64,000 bases of DNA. Source: Dehalobacter alkaniphilus. Its GTDB lineage: Bacteria; Bacillota; Desulfitobacteriia; Desulfitobacteriales; Syntrophobotulaceae. The translations under genes were made by a program, and so were the position numbers. The notes under the pieces are model-generated. The model made no database searches. It saw only the letters and a program-made list of their open reading frames with translations, and was not told where the DNA came from. Every line of letters starts with the position of its first letter. The stretch's first letter is position 1. Positions 50,801 through 57,264 of this stretch are shown piece by piece. Location: positions 2,976,001 to 3,040,000 of the forward strand of contig CP148031.1 of NCBI GenBank assembly GCA_040500365.1. The letters run 5' to 3'.

Positions 50801-52158
50801 GGGAAGAATAATCCGGTGTTATTAAACTCACACAGGATTCTCTGCTTTTCCTTTTCTGAAATCATCTCCAGTCTGGAGATTTTTTTCACAGAATTGTCCA
50901 GTGCATGCCAAAGAATCCTCAGCACATGGTCATGAATAAATTCAATTTCCTTGCTATAGAAAAGATCCGTCAGATAGTCATAGTCAATAATGATATTGCC
51001 GTCGTCTTCGCGTTCGTTGATATGAATATAAAGTGATTCTGTCTGGTGACCGCAAAAATGCCATCTTCCCTCACAGCTCTTAATATCACTGTTTTTGACA
51101 AATTTGGCATTTTGGTAGGATACCGAAATTTCATATAATTTTTCGATACTTCTGTTGTGTTTTCTAACATGTTTTAAAATTTCATCATACGGATATTTTT
51201 GATGCCTCAGGATATCCATCCAGTTTCTAGTCAGCTTATGGCAAAAATGCTGAAAATTTGTATCGTTATCGATATTGACCCTAAGCGGTATCGTGCTGAT
51301 GAACATTCCGACTGTTTTCTTTTCCCTAGCATTGGCGCGGTTCAGTACAGGCACCCCAAGAACGATATCTTCTTTATTGGATATTCTGTTGATATAGATA
51401 CAGAGCGCGGAAATATAAAGGGTAAAAATCGATGTTTTGTTTTCCAGACAGTATTGAGAAATTTTTTTGGACAATTTATTGGGAATTTTAAACGTTTTTC
51501 TAACAGCTTCGGTATGGTTCATCTTGGCTGCTTTGCTTTTCAGTGTGGTCATTTCCGGTGTATCCACAAAGACATTTTCCCAGTATTCCTTATCTTTGAT
51601 ATACTTAGGAGAATGCATGTACTCAAGTTCACTATTAACATATTCCAAATAAGAAGGGTCATTTTCCTGATTAAAGGAAACGCCTTCTTTCAGCATGTTA
51701 TAATACTCCATAATTTTATTGCCTATATAAACAACAGTCCACCCATCAGAAATGAGATGGTGGATTTTGCAGTATATCACATTCTCTTTTTCATTGATTT
51801 TAATGATAGAAAAATAGACTAGTGGGCTGTCATGAATGGTAAATGGTTTTTTGGTCTCATCTTGGTCCCAGACATACAGCCGTTTGAGACCACCCTCCCT
51901 GAAATCAAAGAAATCTATTTTAGAATATGTGAATTCGGCAACATATTGGAATACCTGTCCGTCCTTTTCCCGAAACCTGAGCCTGAGCGCTTCATTTTTC
52001 TCGATCACAAGGTTGATGGACTTTTCGAGAAGCCTGAGATCTATGCTGTCTTTAATTTTCAGGGTTGAAGCAATATTGCCGATACTGGTTCCTGGATGAA
52101 GTTTCTCTAAATACCAAATACTTCTTTGCGGGATTGATAATGGATAATTTTCGACCAT
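47851..52158 (-). CDS. Single-module NRPS: condensation, adenylation, carrier, thioester reductase
   Basis: About 1435 residues. The condensation domain has HHLISDG at 133-139. The adenylation domain has YTSGSTGKPKG near 604, YGPTETT near 744 and the catalytic Lys935 in NKIDRNALP. The carrier protein has Ser988 in LGGDSL. The C-terminal Rossmann reductase has TGATGFLG near 1062 and Tyr1227/Lys1231 in NVYVKSKFE. The pocket residues (D649 I650 L653 Q692 M718 G720 M743 V751 W752 K935) resemble the glycine code DILQLGLIWK. A condensation domain in the first position suggests N-acylation of the amino acid; the reductase would release an aldehyde or alcohol. The ATG at 52158 follows GGAGGG; an upstream ATG at 52176 is possible. 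Confidence 0.92.
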   Translation of the reverse strand: MVENYPLSIPQRSIWYLEKLHPGTSIGNIASTLKIKDSIDLRLLEKSINLVIEKNEALRLRFREKDGQVFQYVAEFTYSKIDFFDFREGGLKRLYVWDQDETKKPFTIHDSPLVYFSIIKINEKENVIYCKIHHLISDGWTVVYIGNKIMEYYNMLKEGVSFNQENDPSYLEYVNSELEYMHSPKYIKDKEYWENVFVDTPEMTTLKSKAAKMNHTEAVRKTFKIPNKLSKKISQYCLENKTSIFTLYISALCIYINRISNKEDIVLGVPVLNRANAREKKTVGMFISTIPLRVNIDNDTNFQHFCHKLTRNWMDILRHQKYPYDEILKHVRKHNRSIEKLYEISVSYQNAKFVKNSDIKSCEGRWHFCGHQTESLYIHINEREDDGNIIIDYDYLTDLFYSKEIEFIHDHVLRILWHALDNSVKKISRLEMISEKEKQRILCEFNNTGLFFPHNKTVAQLFEEQAERTPAKTALIFEESSISYYELNQRANRLAKVLRDKGVGPNKFVGIFVPRSLEMMIAILAVLKAGGAYLPIDPDYPSQRIDYMLEDSHTAILLTCQKLMKEIHFSGEIIDVFSHNEQLTGLANLPKVNTPQDIAYLIYTSGSTGKPKGVMVQHSAIVNLILGITAKIDFSPEKVMLSVTTISFDIFVLESLLPLSKGLTVVVANEKQQIIPKELNDVIVKNNVKMFQVTPSRIQLLLNSELELASLMNLSEIMIGGEVFTPSLLNNLKSVCRAKIYNMYGPTETTVWSTVADLTAEGRPHIGKPIANTKIYILDRYLNLLPIGIPGDLYIGGMGVSKGYFEKEGLTVERFIENPFDEGGIIYKTGDLARWYPEGDIDFLGRTDYQIKIRGYRIELGEIEDRLLKHPHIREAVAVVKENSNNSKVICAYIVADTEIGSTEVKAYLAQYLPDYMVPGHIIPIDFIPKTPNNKIDRNALPAYEEKAVKPVPPRNSTERKIAKVWCSLLGRKSVGIDDNFFDLGGDSLTIVQLQVLLMKKGIDIGIQDLYEYQTIRQISDGMESAKSIIDSMKIKDDPVKDIALDYDIKPCLKKAQHVLLTGATGFLGIHLLEQLLKQKDCNIYCLLRGKTICEAEDKLRKQLDFYFNGKYSQELDERIIIIPGDVTQVQLGLDSNIYQYLLDKIDLVIHSAAIVKHYGLYEDYLDVNIKGTERVADFCLQGDIRLNYVSSITVSGNYLTNNINEEKVDFTESDLYIGQDYSGNVYVKSKFESERFIYQNVKNGLKADVYRIGVLTGRYNDGQFQKNIQENGFYERIKAIIELGFVPEIWADEQLEFTPVDCCSEAIAKLINLSTGTRIFHLFNHKTVSLAKVVEILNSLGTDIEVVPNDVFVQIVEKNMKEHNISPAVNELLKGKFSAYSQTVNVKSELTQKVLNNENFAWPEISKEYISQILRYMFRINYLKENQGKRDVVC

Positions 52159-52202
52159 AAAACAGCAGCCCTCCATAAATCTGCAAATTTCCCCTTACTC
52201 TG

Positions 52203-52874
52203 TCAGCCATAAAAATCTGAATATCGGATGTTTACTACATGAACCTTGGGATTGAATTCTTTTTCGCAGCCGCATGCTGCCACAGCGTAACCTGGATCAA
52301 ATGGGTAAATATGAAAGTACAGCCCTTCATTCGGATAAGAAAAACTGGCTCCGGCCATACTGGAAAAATCAGCTTCTTTAAGATTACCCGCAAGGCCTGT
52401 ACCCTTTGCTTTAAAATAGCTTTCTTTAAGCGTCCAAAGTTTAAAAAAGTATTCTGTTTTCCTGTTCAGGCTAAGGTCCGTTAAGAAACTGTTCTCTTGT
52501 TCGGTAAAATGCTGCCTGGCGATCTCTGGGTCAACCGGTCTGATTCGTTCGAGATCAACACCTACTTCTTGACTGCTTGTCGCACAAACAACCCATTTTC
52601 CGGAATGGGCAACACTAAAATGAAATGCATCCAGGTCTTTGACATAAGGCTTGCCATAATCGTTTACACCAAAAGAAATTTCAGCATTTCCTCGAAAATA
52701 ATTTTCCCTGACGATTTTGCGAATGAGCAGTTCTCCCAGTAAAGATCTTTTTACATCATCTATGTACTTCAACCTGGCCAAACTGCTTTTTCTTTTTCCC
52801 GAGATCAATTGCGTATAGGCATTAATCTCATTTTCGCAGATACATGCTAAATTACAACCAAATAGGTTAATCAT
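52203..52874 (-). CDS. Sfp-type 4'-phosphopantetheinyl transferase
   Basis: A 223-residue enzyme that attaches the phosphopantetheine arm to the carrier domain of the NRPS. Motifs: the KPYVKDLDAFHFSVAHSG region, VGVDLERIRP, and FFKLWTLKESYFKAKGTGL with the catalytic acidic and lysine residues. It ends 44 bp before the NRPS start and is the first gene of the operon. The ribosome site is weak, with no clear Shine-Dalgarno sequence, perhaps keeping the enzyme scarce. The N-terminal MINLFGCNLACICENEINAY is divergent. Confidence 0.92.
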   Translation of the reverse strand: MINLFGCNLACICENEINAYTQLISGKRKSSLARLKYIDDVKRSLLGELLIRKIVRENYFRGNAEISFGVNDYGKPYVKDLDAFHFSVAHSGKWVVCATSSQEVGVDLERIRPVDPEIARQHFTEQENSFLTDLSLNRKTEYFFKLWTLKESYFKAKGTGLAGNLKEADFSSMAGASFSYPNEGLYFHIYPFDPGYAVAACGCEKEFNPKVHVVNIRYSDFYG

Positions 52875-52922
52875 GGAACATTAATTCTTTATTTTTCCGG
52901 AAATTCCTTTAACAAAATCCAT

Positions 52923-52969
52923 ATTACGTGTAATTTTTAAGTTATATAATTAGGTAGTAAACTTTCTAA
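52923..52969 (-). promoter_or_regulatory. Probable NRPS-operon promoter with palindrome at the transcript start
   Basis: On the minus strand TTAGAA (52964-52969), 17 bp, TATAAC (52941-52946). Directly downstream, ATTACGTGTAAT (52923-52934; arms ATTAC/GTAAT) covers the expected +1. This suggests repression by an unlinked regulator, because the operon's own response regulator has no DNA-binding domain. The start codon is 48 bp further on. The rest of the 327-bp gap to the YjcZ gene holds only the hairpin at 53094. Confidence 0.4.
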
Positions 52970-53093
52970 AAACCTGCAAATCAAAAAAGCAGGACGCCCT
53001 GAGTCATATTCTAACATTTGAAAATGTGATAAGCAATTTTTTTCGACAATATAAGGCATTTTTTACATTTTCCTTGAAGTTGCTGCAGAAGGT

Positions 53094-53135
53094 CAGAAAG
53101 ACAGCGTGGCGCTTATGGCTCATGCTGTCTTTCTG
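53094..53135. terminator. 12-bp stem-loop between the YjcZ gene and the NRPS operon
   Basis: CAGAAAGACAGC (53094-53105) and its exact complement (53124-53135) enclose 18 bases. No T-run follows on either strand. It probably ends or protects the YjcZ transcripts. Confidence 0.5.
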
Positions 53136-53201
53136 TCTATCGAAGAATTGTTGATTGCCCAACCATCTTAGATTGAATAAGAAAAATATTATTCAGATCA
53201 T

Positions 53202-53318
53202 TTAGAAAACGATCCCCATTGCAATTAAGAGGAGAATGATAACCACTACGATCGCGATGCCGCAGAGGCAACCGCCACCGCCGAATGTTCCGCCGAAAGT
53301 ACCTGCTCCAACTGCCAT
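53202..53318 (-). CDS. YjcZ-family sporulation miniprotein, 38 residues
   Basis: A Gly-rich head (MAVGAGTFGGTFGGGG) with Cys-x-Cys is followed by a single hydrophobic helix (IAIVVVIILLLIAMGIVF) ending at the C-terminus, the layout of YjcZ/sporulation small membrane proteins. CAGGAGGTG precedes the ATG. Paired with a second homologue 56 bp upstream. Too short for standard ORF calls. Confidence 0.85.
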   Translation of the reverse strand: MAVGAGTFGGTFGGGGCLCGIAIVVVIILLLIAMGIVF

Positions 53319-53374
53319 GTTTTTCACCTCCTGGTCAAAGAATATCTGATGAACGCTGCATGCCAAAATTCAAT

Positions 53375-53479
53375 TTAGAAAATAACGCCCAGAGCAATCA
53401 GGATCAGTACTGCAATAGCGATTATGCCAACCCCGGCACCCATTCCGCAACCGCGGCCATAACCATAAGAACCGTACAT
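53375..53479 (-). CDS. YjcZ-family sporulation miniprotein, 34 residues
   Basis: MYGSYGYGRGCGMGAG is followed by a hydrophobic helix (VGIIAIAVLILIALGVIF). The Gly/Tyr-rich head and the same ending as the neighbour (ALGVIF against AMGIVF) mark them as paralogues. CGAGGAGGGGG precedes the ATG. Probably mother-cell or forespore membrane-associated. Confidence 0.85.
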   Translation of the reverse strand: MYGSYGYGRGCGMGAGVGIIAIAVLILIALGVIF

Positions 53480-53668
53480 ATTTTTCCCCCTCCTCGTATC
53501 TTAACTTCTTAAGAACTGACTTCGAGATATCTTATTCAGAAGCCAGGCAAATTGCAACCTTAATTTTCCAGTATTTCTATTAATTACTTTATGCATAGTA
53601 AAAAAGGAAAGACATATGTCTCCCCCTATCTCTCGGGTTAGTACTATTGTAAATCACGTATTGTTGTG

Positions 53669-55093
53669 CTAGGAGAGCAGAATAATAAATTCAGAACCTT
53701 CTCCGACTTTGCTTCGGACTGTAATTCTACCATTGTGGCCCAGGATAATGATCTTGGCAATCGCGAGTCCCAAGCCATAACCGCCCCGGTCCTTCGTTCT
53801 GGACTGGTCGGAGCGGTAGAAACGGTCAAAGATGTGCTTCAACTCTTCATTTGTCATACCTGCTCCGGTATCCTTGATACTTATCGCAATGGACTCCCCT
53901 TCTTTGCTAAGACAAACCGTGATCTGTCCGCCAGCCGGTGTATATTTCATCGCATTGTCCATAAAGATCCGACAGGCCTGTTTCATTAGGTTTCGATCGC
54001 CAAACATAGAGATCTCCTGATTGAGCTCATCATTGATTTGATGCCCGGAATCGATGATCTGGGTCTCTTTGATGACTTCCAGGAGCATTTCCGTGAGGCT
54101 GAATTCTTCCTTTTGATAGGCGAGCGTACTGTTGTCATGTCTGGCAAGAAACAGCAGTTTGTCAATCAGCTCCTGCATATTCCCGGCTTCATTTTTGATA
54201 GCCGTTATTGATTCCTGAAGAACTTCCTGATCGTTTTTTCCCCAGCGGTCCAGCATGACCGCATAGCCCTGTATCACGGCAATCGGTGTCCTTAGCTCAT
54301 GCGAAGCATCGGATACAAACTGTTTCTGCCTATTATATTGGTCCTCTATTCTGTTCATCATTTCATTAAAAGTAAGTGCCAGTTCCTTCAGTTCATTTTT
54401 TGACCCGCCTACATTTAGTCTTAAGTTCAGATTCTGTTCGGAAATTCCCTTTACCGTCTGGGTCATTTCGCGTATCGGTTCAAAAATTCCTCTCCCTGAT
54501 AAGGCAATCGCAATCAGAGCCAGGAACAAGGACGGTAAAAAGACGAAGAGCATAATCCTGGTGATGAACAGAATATCTGTAATTTCATCCTGAATGTTGG
54601 AAAAAATAATCATTCTGCCTGAAGTTCCGGCTGTTTCAAAATCCCTGTTAACGGATATGTAGATGTTTCCTTGATCCTTGGCCAATCCGAGCCAGTACTC
54701 AGAACCATATTCCCTCAAATTCTGGTCCGTAGCCATGAGCGTCTGCTGGCCCCGTTCAAAGATACGAAGCGGGGTCTGATGCTCCCGAGAGTAGGTTTCC
54801 AGTTCAAAATAAACCCTGCTGTCCGTGCTGAGAATCTTCTGGATTTCCAAATAATCCTGCTTAACCGTTTCCTGGATTCTAAATCCGCCATAGACCAAAA
54901 TAACGATAAGGCCGGCTCCCAGCACTGTCCGCAAAAGTATGCCTGTATACCTCAAGGAAAGCTTTAAGCGAATTGAATAAGCGATCTTTTCCTGGATAAA
55001 CGCATAAAGAAGCATAAAAAGATAAACCGGGAAAAAGATCACCTTTAGGATGTTCTTGGATATGCCCTTATCCGCTTTATTTTTCGTCTTCAT
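53669..55093 (-). CDS. Sensor histidine kinase with HAMP domain
   Basis: A 474-residue kinase with a hydrophobic segment near 17-32, TM at about 52-72, an extracytoplasmic sensor (about 73-172), TM at about 177-198, HAMP and HisKA with His265 (DASHELRTPIAVIQGY). HATPase has IFMDNAMKYT, DTGAGMT and GYGLGLAIAK. It overlaps the regulator gene by 17 bp. ArlS/CusS-like layout. Signal unknown. Confidence 0.93.
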   Translation of the reverse strand: MKTKNKADKGISKNILKVIFFPVYLFMLLYAFIQEKIAYSIRLKLSLRYTGILLRTVLGAGLIVILVYGGFRIQETVKQDYLEIQKILSTDSRVYFELETYSREHQTPLRIFERGQQTLMATDQNLREYGSEYWLGLAKDQGNIYISVNRDFETAGTSGRMIIFSNIQDEITDILFITRIMLFVFLPSLFLALIAIALSGRGIFEPIREMTQTVKGISEQNLNLRLNVGGSKNELKELALTFNEMMNRIEDQYNRQKQFVSDASHELRTPIAVIQGYAVMLDRWGKNDQEVLQESITAIKNEAGNMQELIDKLLFLARHDNSTLAYQKEEFSLTEMLLEVIKETQIIDSGHQINDELNQEISMFGDRNLMKQACRIFMDNAMKYTPAGGQITVCLSKEGESIAISIKDTGAGMTNEELKHIFDRFYRSDQSRTKDRGGYGLGLAIAKIIILGHNGRITVRSKVGEGSEFIILLS

Positions 55094-55766
55094 ATTTAAA
55101 AAGATACCCGACCCCTCTTACGGTGTGAATCAGTACGACATCATATTTCTGGTCAACTTTATTGCGCAGGTACTTGATATAGACATCGGTGACATTGGTG
55201 TCTCCATAGTAGTCATATCCCCAGACATGATCGAGAATTTTTTCGCGTGACAATACAATGCCTTTATTCTCCATCAAATATTTCAGAAGCTCAAATTCTT
55301 TCTTGGAGAGGGATATGTCTACCCCCTGATAGGTAACCCGATATTCATCCTTATACAAAATCAACGGCCCGGCTGCGATCACATTATTTTTATCTTCCTT
55401 TTTCCCTCTACGCTTCAGGATCACTCTGATCCTAGCAAGCAACTCTTCAATTGCAAATGACTTGGTCATATAGTCATCGGCCCCGCTGTCAAGCCCCATT
55501 ACTTTATCGGAAACATCATCTTTGGCAGTCAGCATGATGATCGGGATGTCCGATTCACGCCTTACTCTCCGGCAAATTTCAATACCACTGAGGCCGGGAA
55601 GCATCAGGTCCAGAATGATCAAATCCGTCTTTCCCAAGACTGCTTTTTCATAGCCTTCTCTTCCGTCGTGAGCAAGCTCTACCTCATAACCTTCATGGGC
55701 AAGCTCTAGTTCCAGGAACCTGGCTATTTTCACTTCATCTTCAATGACCAGAATTCTGGTTTTCAT
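55077..55766 (-). CDS. OmpR/PhoB-family response regulator
   Basis: A 229-residue protein with receiver Asp53 (LIILDLMLPGLSG), Lys in MTKSFA and winged helix SLSKKEFELLKYLMEN ... GDTNVTDVYIKYLRNKV. The ATG at 55766 is preceded by GGAGGAAAGG; six residues of the longest frame are dropped. Phe in place of Pro after Lys (KSFA) is a small departure from KPF. Confidence 0.95.
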   Translation of the reverse strand: MKTRILVIEDEVKIARFLELELAHEGYEVELAHDGREGYEKAVLGKTDLIILDLMLPGLSGIEICRRVRRESDIPIIMLTAKDDVSDKVMGLDSGADDYMTKSFAIEELLARIRVILKRRGKKEDKNNVIAAGPLILYKDEYRVTYQGVDISLSKKEFELLKYLMENKGIVLSREKILDHVWGYDYYGDTNVTDVYIKYLRNKVDQKYDVVLIHTVRGVGYLFKYEDEK

Positions 55767-55805
55767 CCTTTCCTCCGCCCTCAATCAAAGTATTGCGACG
55801 ACTCC

Positions 55806-55848
55806 ATTATAATCGGAAATGAACCTGCAAACAACACAGGTTCATTTC
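55806..55848 (-). promoter_or_regulatory. Regulator promoter overlapped by a 12-bp hairpin
   Basis: On the minus strand TATAAT (55806-55811) with TTGTTT 17 bp upstream. GAAATGAACCTG (55816-55827) and its complement (55837-55848) form a stem covering the spacer and -35. The hairpin can also end the upstream DUF4342 transcript. Confidence 0.45.
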
Positions 55849-55894
55849 TCATCAACTCCTATCTCATCACTAGCACCCTGACCATTCATCGGTA

Positions 55895-56461
55895 CTAACC
55901 AATCGTGATCTCATTGTAGCCGTCTTCTTTTTTATCTTCATTCTTGAGGCCGGCTTCATCCTGCGGACTGTTTTCTTGTTCTGCAGCCGGCTTTTCCCTC
56001 ATTTTATCAGCCGCAGTTCTCACTTTGCTGCCAATACCGTCGACAAACTCGTTGATATTAACATCCTGCCCCTTTTCCTTTCTGATCCTAATCCGGTAGC
56101 CCATTACGTACAGCAGGATAAAAGCTGCAACATACAGCCCTATGATCGGCATTGTGATCAACACTGCCACAATCAGAATAATGATCGGTATATTCAGGAT
56201 AATGTTCTGATCCTTTTCAATTATAAATCTTGTGACGCAGCCTTTTTGAATCAGTGCCTTCACTTTTTTGCCAAAGCTCTGTTCTTTTTGACAGGTTTTC
56301 TGATTGGAATTTGAATTTGATTTATTCCCATGCATTTTTTCAAAGGCAATGATCGCATCAATCAAATCCCCATTATACTTTTCCAATAGTTCTTTGGCTT
56401 CCTGATAACTGCAGTTGGTCCTTTTTCTCATCTCATCAATTTGTTCCATGCTGATACTCAT
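55895..56461 (-). CDS. DUF4342 protein with a UBA-like N-terminus
   Basis: A 188-residue protein. Residues 5-45 form a UBA/TS-N-like three-helix motif (IDEMRKRTNCSYQEAKELLE, GDLIDAIIAFE). The DUF4342 part follows (KVKALIQKGCVTRFIIEK, NIPIIILIVAVLI), containing one or two TM helices, and an acidic tail rich in Glu, Asp and Lys ends it. Function is unknown; the UBA-like part could bind proteins or nascent chains. Divergent from the MarR gene. Confidence 0.85.
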   Translation of the reverse strand: MSISMEQIDEMRKRTNCSYQEAKELLEKYNGDLIDAIIAFEKMHGNKSNSNSNQKTCQKEQSFGKKVKALIQKGCVTRFIIEKDQNIILNIPIIILIVAVLITMPIIGLYVAAFILLYVMGYRIRIRKEKGQDVNINEFVDGIGSKVRTAADKMREKPAAEQENSPQDEAGLKNEDKKEDGYNEITIG

Positions 56462-56671
56462 AATTTTTCATCTCCATTTCTAAACTATAGCTCTATTGTA
56501 ATAACGTCAGATGAGACTGCGCTTAATTCAGGATTAAAACTTGATTAGAATTTTGCATAACGGTATTATGGTTATGATATAAACAAGGCACTTCGCTCAG
56601 GAATGATCTTCGTTCGGCATTCGTCCAACCCATGGACGTCAAAATAAGACAAAATAGTCTTCGAAATATAG

Positions 56672-56730
56672 TTGACAACATTTTCCCGGATCAATATAAT
56701 AATTTCTATGCGAAACATTTGCATAAGAAA
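56672..56730 (+). promoter_or_regulatory. Consensus promoter and dyad operator of the MarR/ABC exporter operon
   Basis: TTGACA (56672-56677), 17 bp, TATAAT (56695-56700), a perfect sigma-A promoter. Immediately downstream, TTTCTATGC (56703-56711) and GCATAAGAAA (56721-56730) form a dyad with a one-base bulge over the transcript start, a good autorepression site for MarR. The remaining gap to 56462 holds a second TTTGCATAA word and the DUF4342 promoter region but no gene. Confidence 0.7.
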
Positions 56731-56769
56731 TATCATTATTTTTATACGGGTTTAAGGAGGCCTGTTTCT

Positions 56770-57201
56770 ATGCAAAATAACCCCAGCGAAGTGGAAATTG
56801 TACAACTTTTTTCCGAAATTGGCAGATCTCTAAAGAAAACAATGCGTAAAAGTTTTGAATGCAACGGTTTAACGATGCCGCAAAGCATGGTGATGAGCAT
56901 CCTGATAAAACGCGGTGAAATGAAGATATCTGAAATAAGCAGCGAACTGCATCTTTCCAACAGCACGATCTCAGGTATTATTGACCGTCTGGAAAAGCAT
57001 GATTTGGTCATTCGGACCAGAAGCGAACAGGACAGACGCATTGTCTATGTTAAAGTGAGTCCAAAGTATGTTGACTTTCACCGGGAATTTCATCACCAAG
57101 CCGAAAAAGACTTGCAGAAAATACTGAGCAGAGCTACCCCTGAAGATATGAGAAAAATATTAGAGGGTTTGACTGCTTTTAAGAAGATCCTGGATCAATG
57201 A
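56770..57201 (+). CDS. MarR-family repressor of the adjacent exporter
   Basis: A 143-residue winged-helix protein: MKISEISSELHLSNSTISGIIDRLEKHDLV and wing SEQDRRIVYVKVS. TTTAAGGAGG lies nine bases before the ATG at 56770. An open frame to 56632 would include the promoter and is rejected. It is followed after 63 bp by the two exporter genes, so drug- or metabolite-induced derepression is likely. Confidence 0.93.
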   Translation: MQNNPSEVEIVQLFSEIGRSLKKTMRKSFECNGLTMPQSMVMSILIKRGEMKISEISSELHLSNSTISGIIDRLEKHDLVIRTRSEQDRRIVYVKVSPKYVDFHREFHHQAEKDLQKILSRATPEDMRKILEGLTAFKKILDQ

Positions 57202-57264
57202 TGTACCTGATCTTCTTAAACAAAAGACACTCTAAATATTATAAGTGAGAAAGGATTTTTGGTT

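Noticed and set aside
56632..56769. N-terminal extension of the MarR protein
   Set aside because: The extension would translate across a perfect sigma-A promoter and the operator; the internal ATG has a strong ribosome site.
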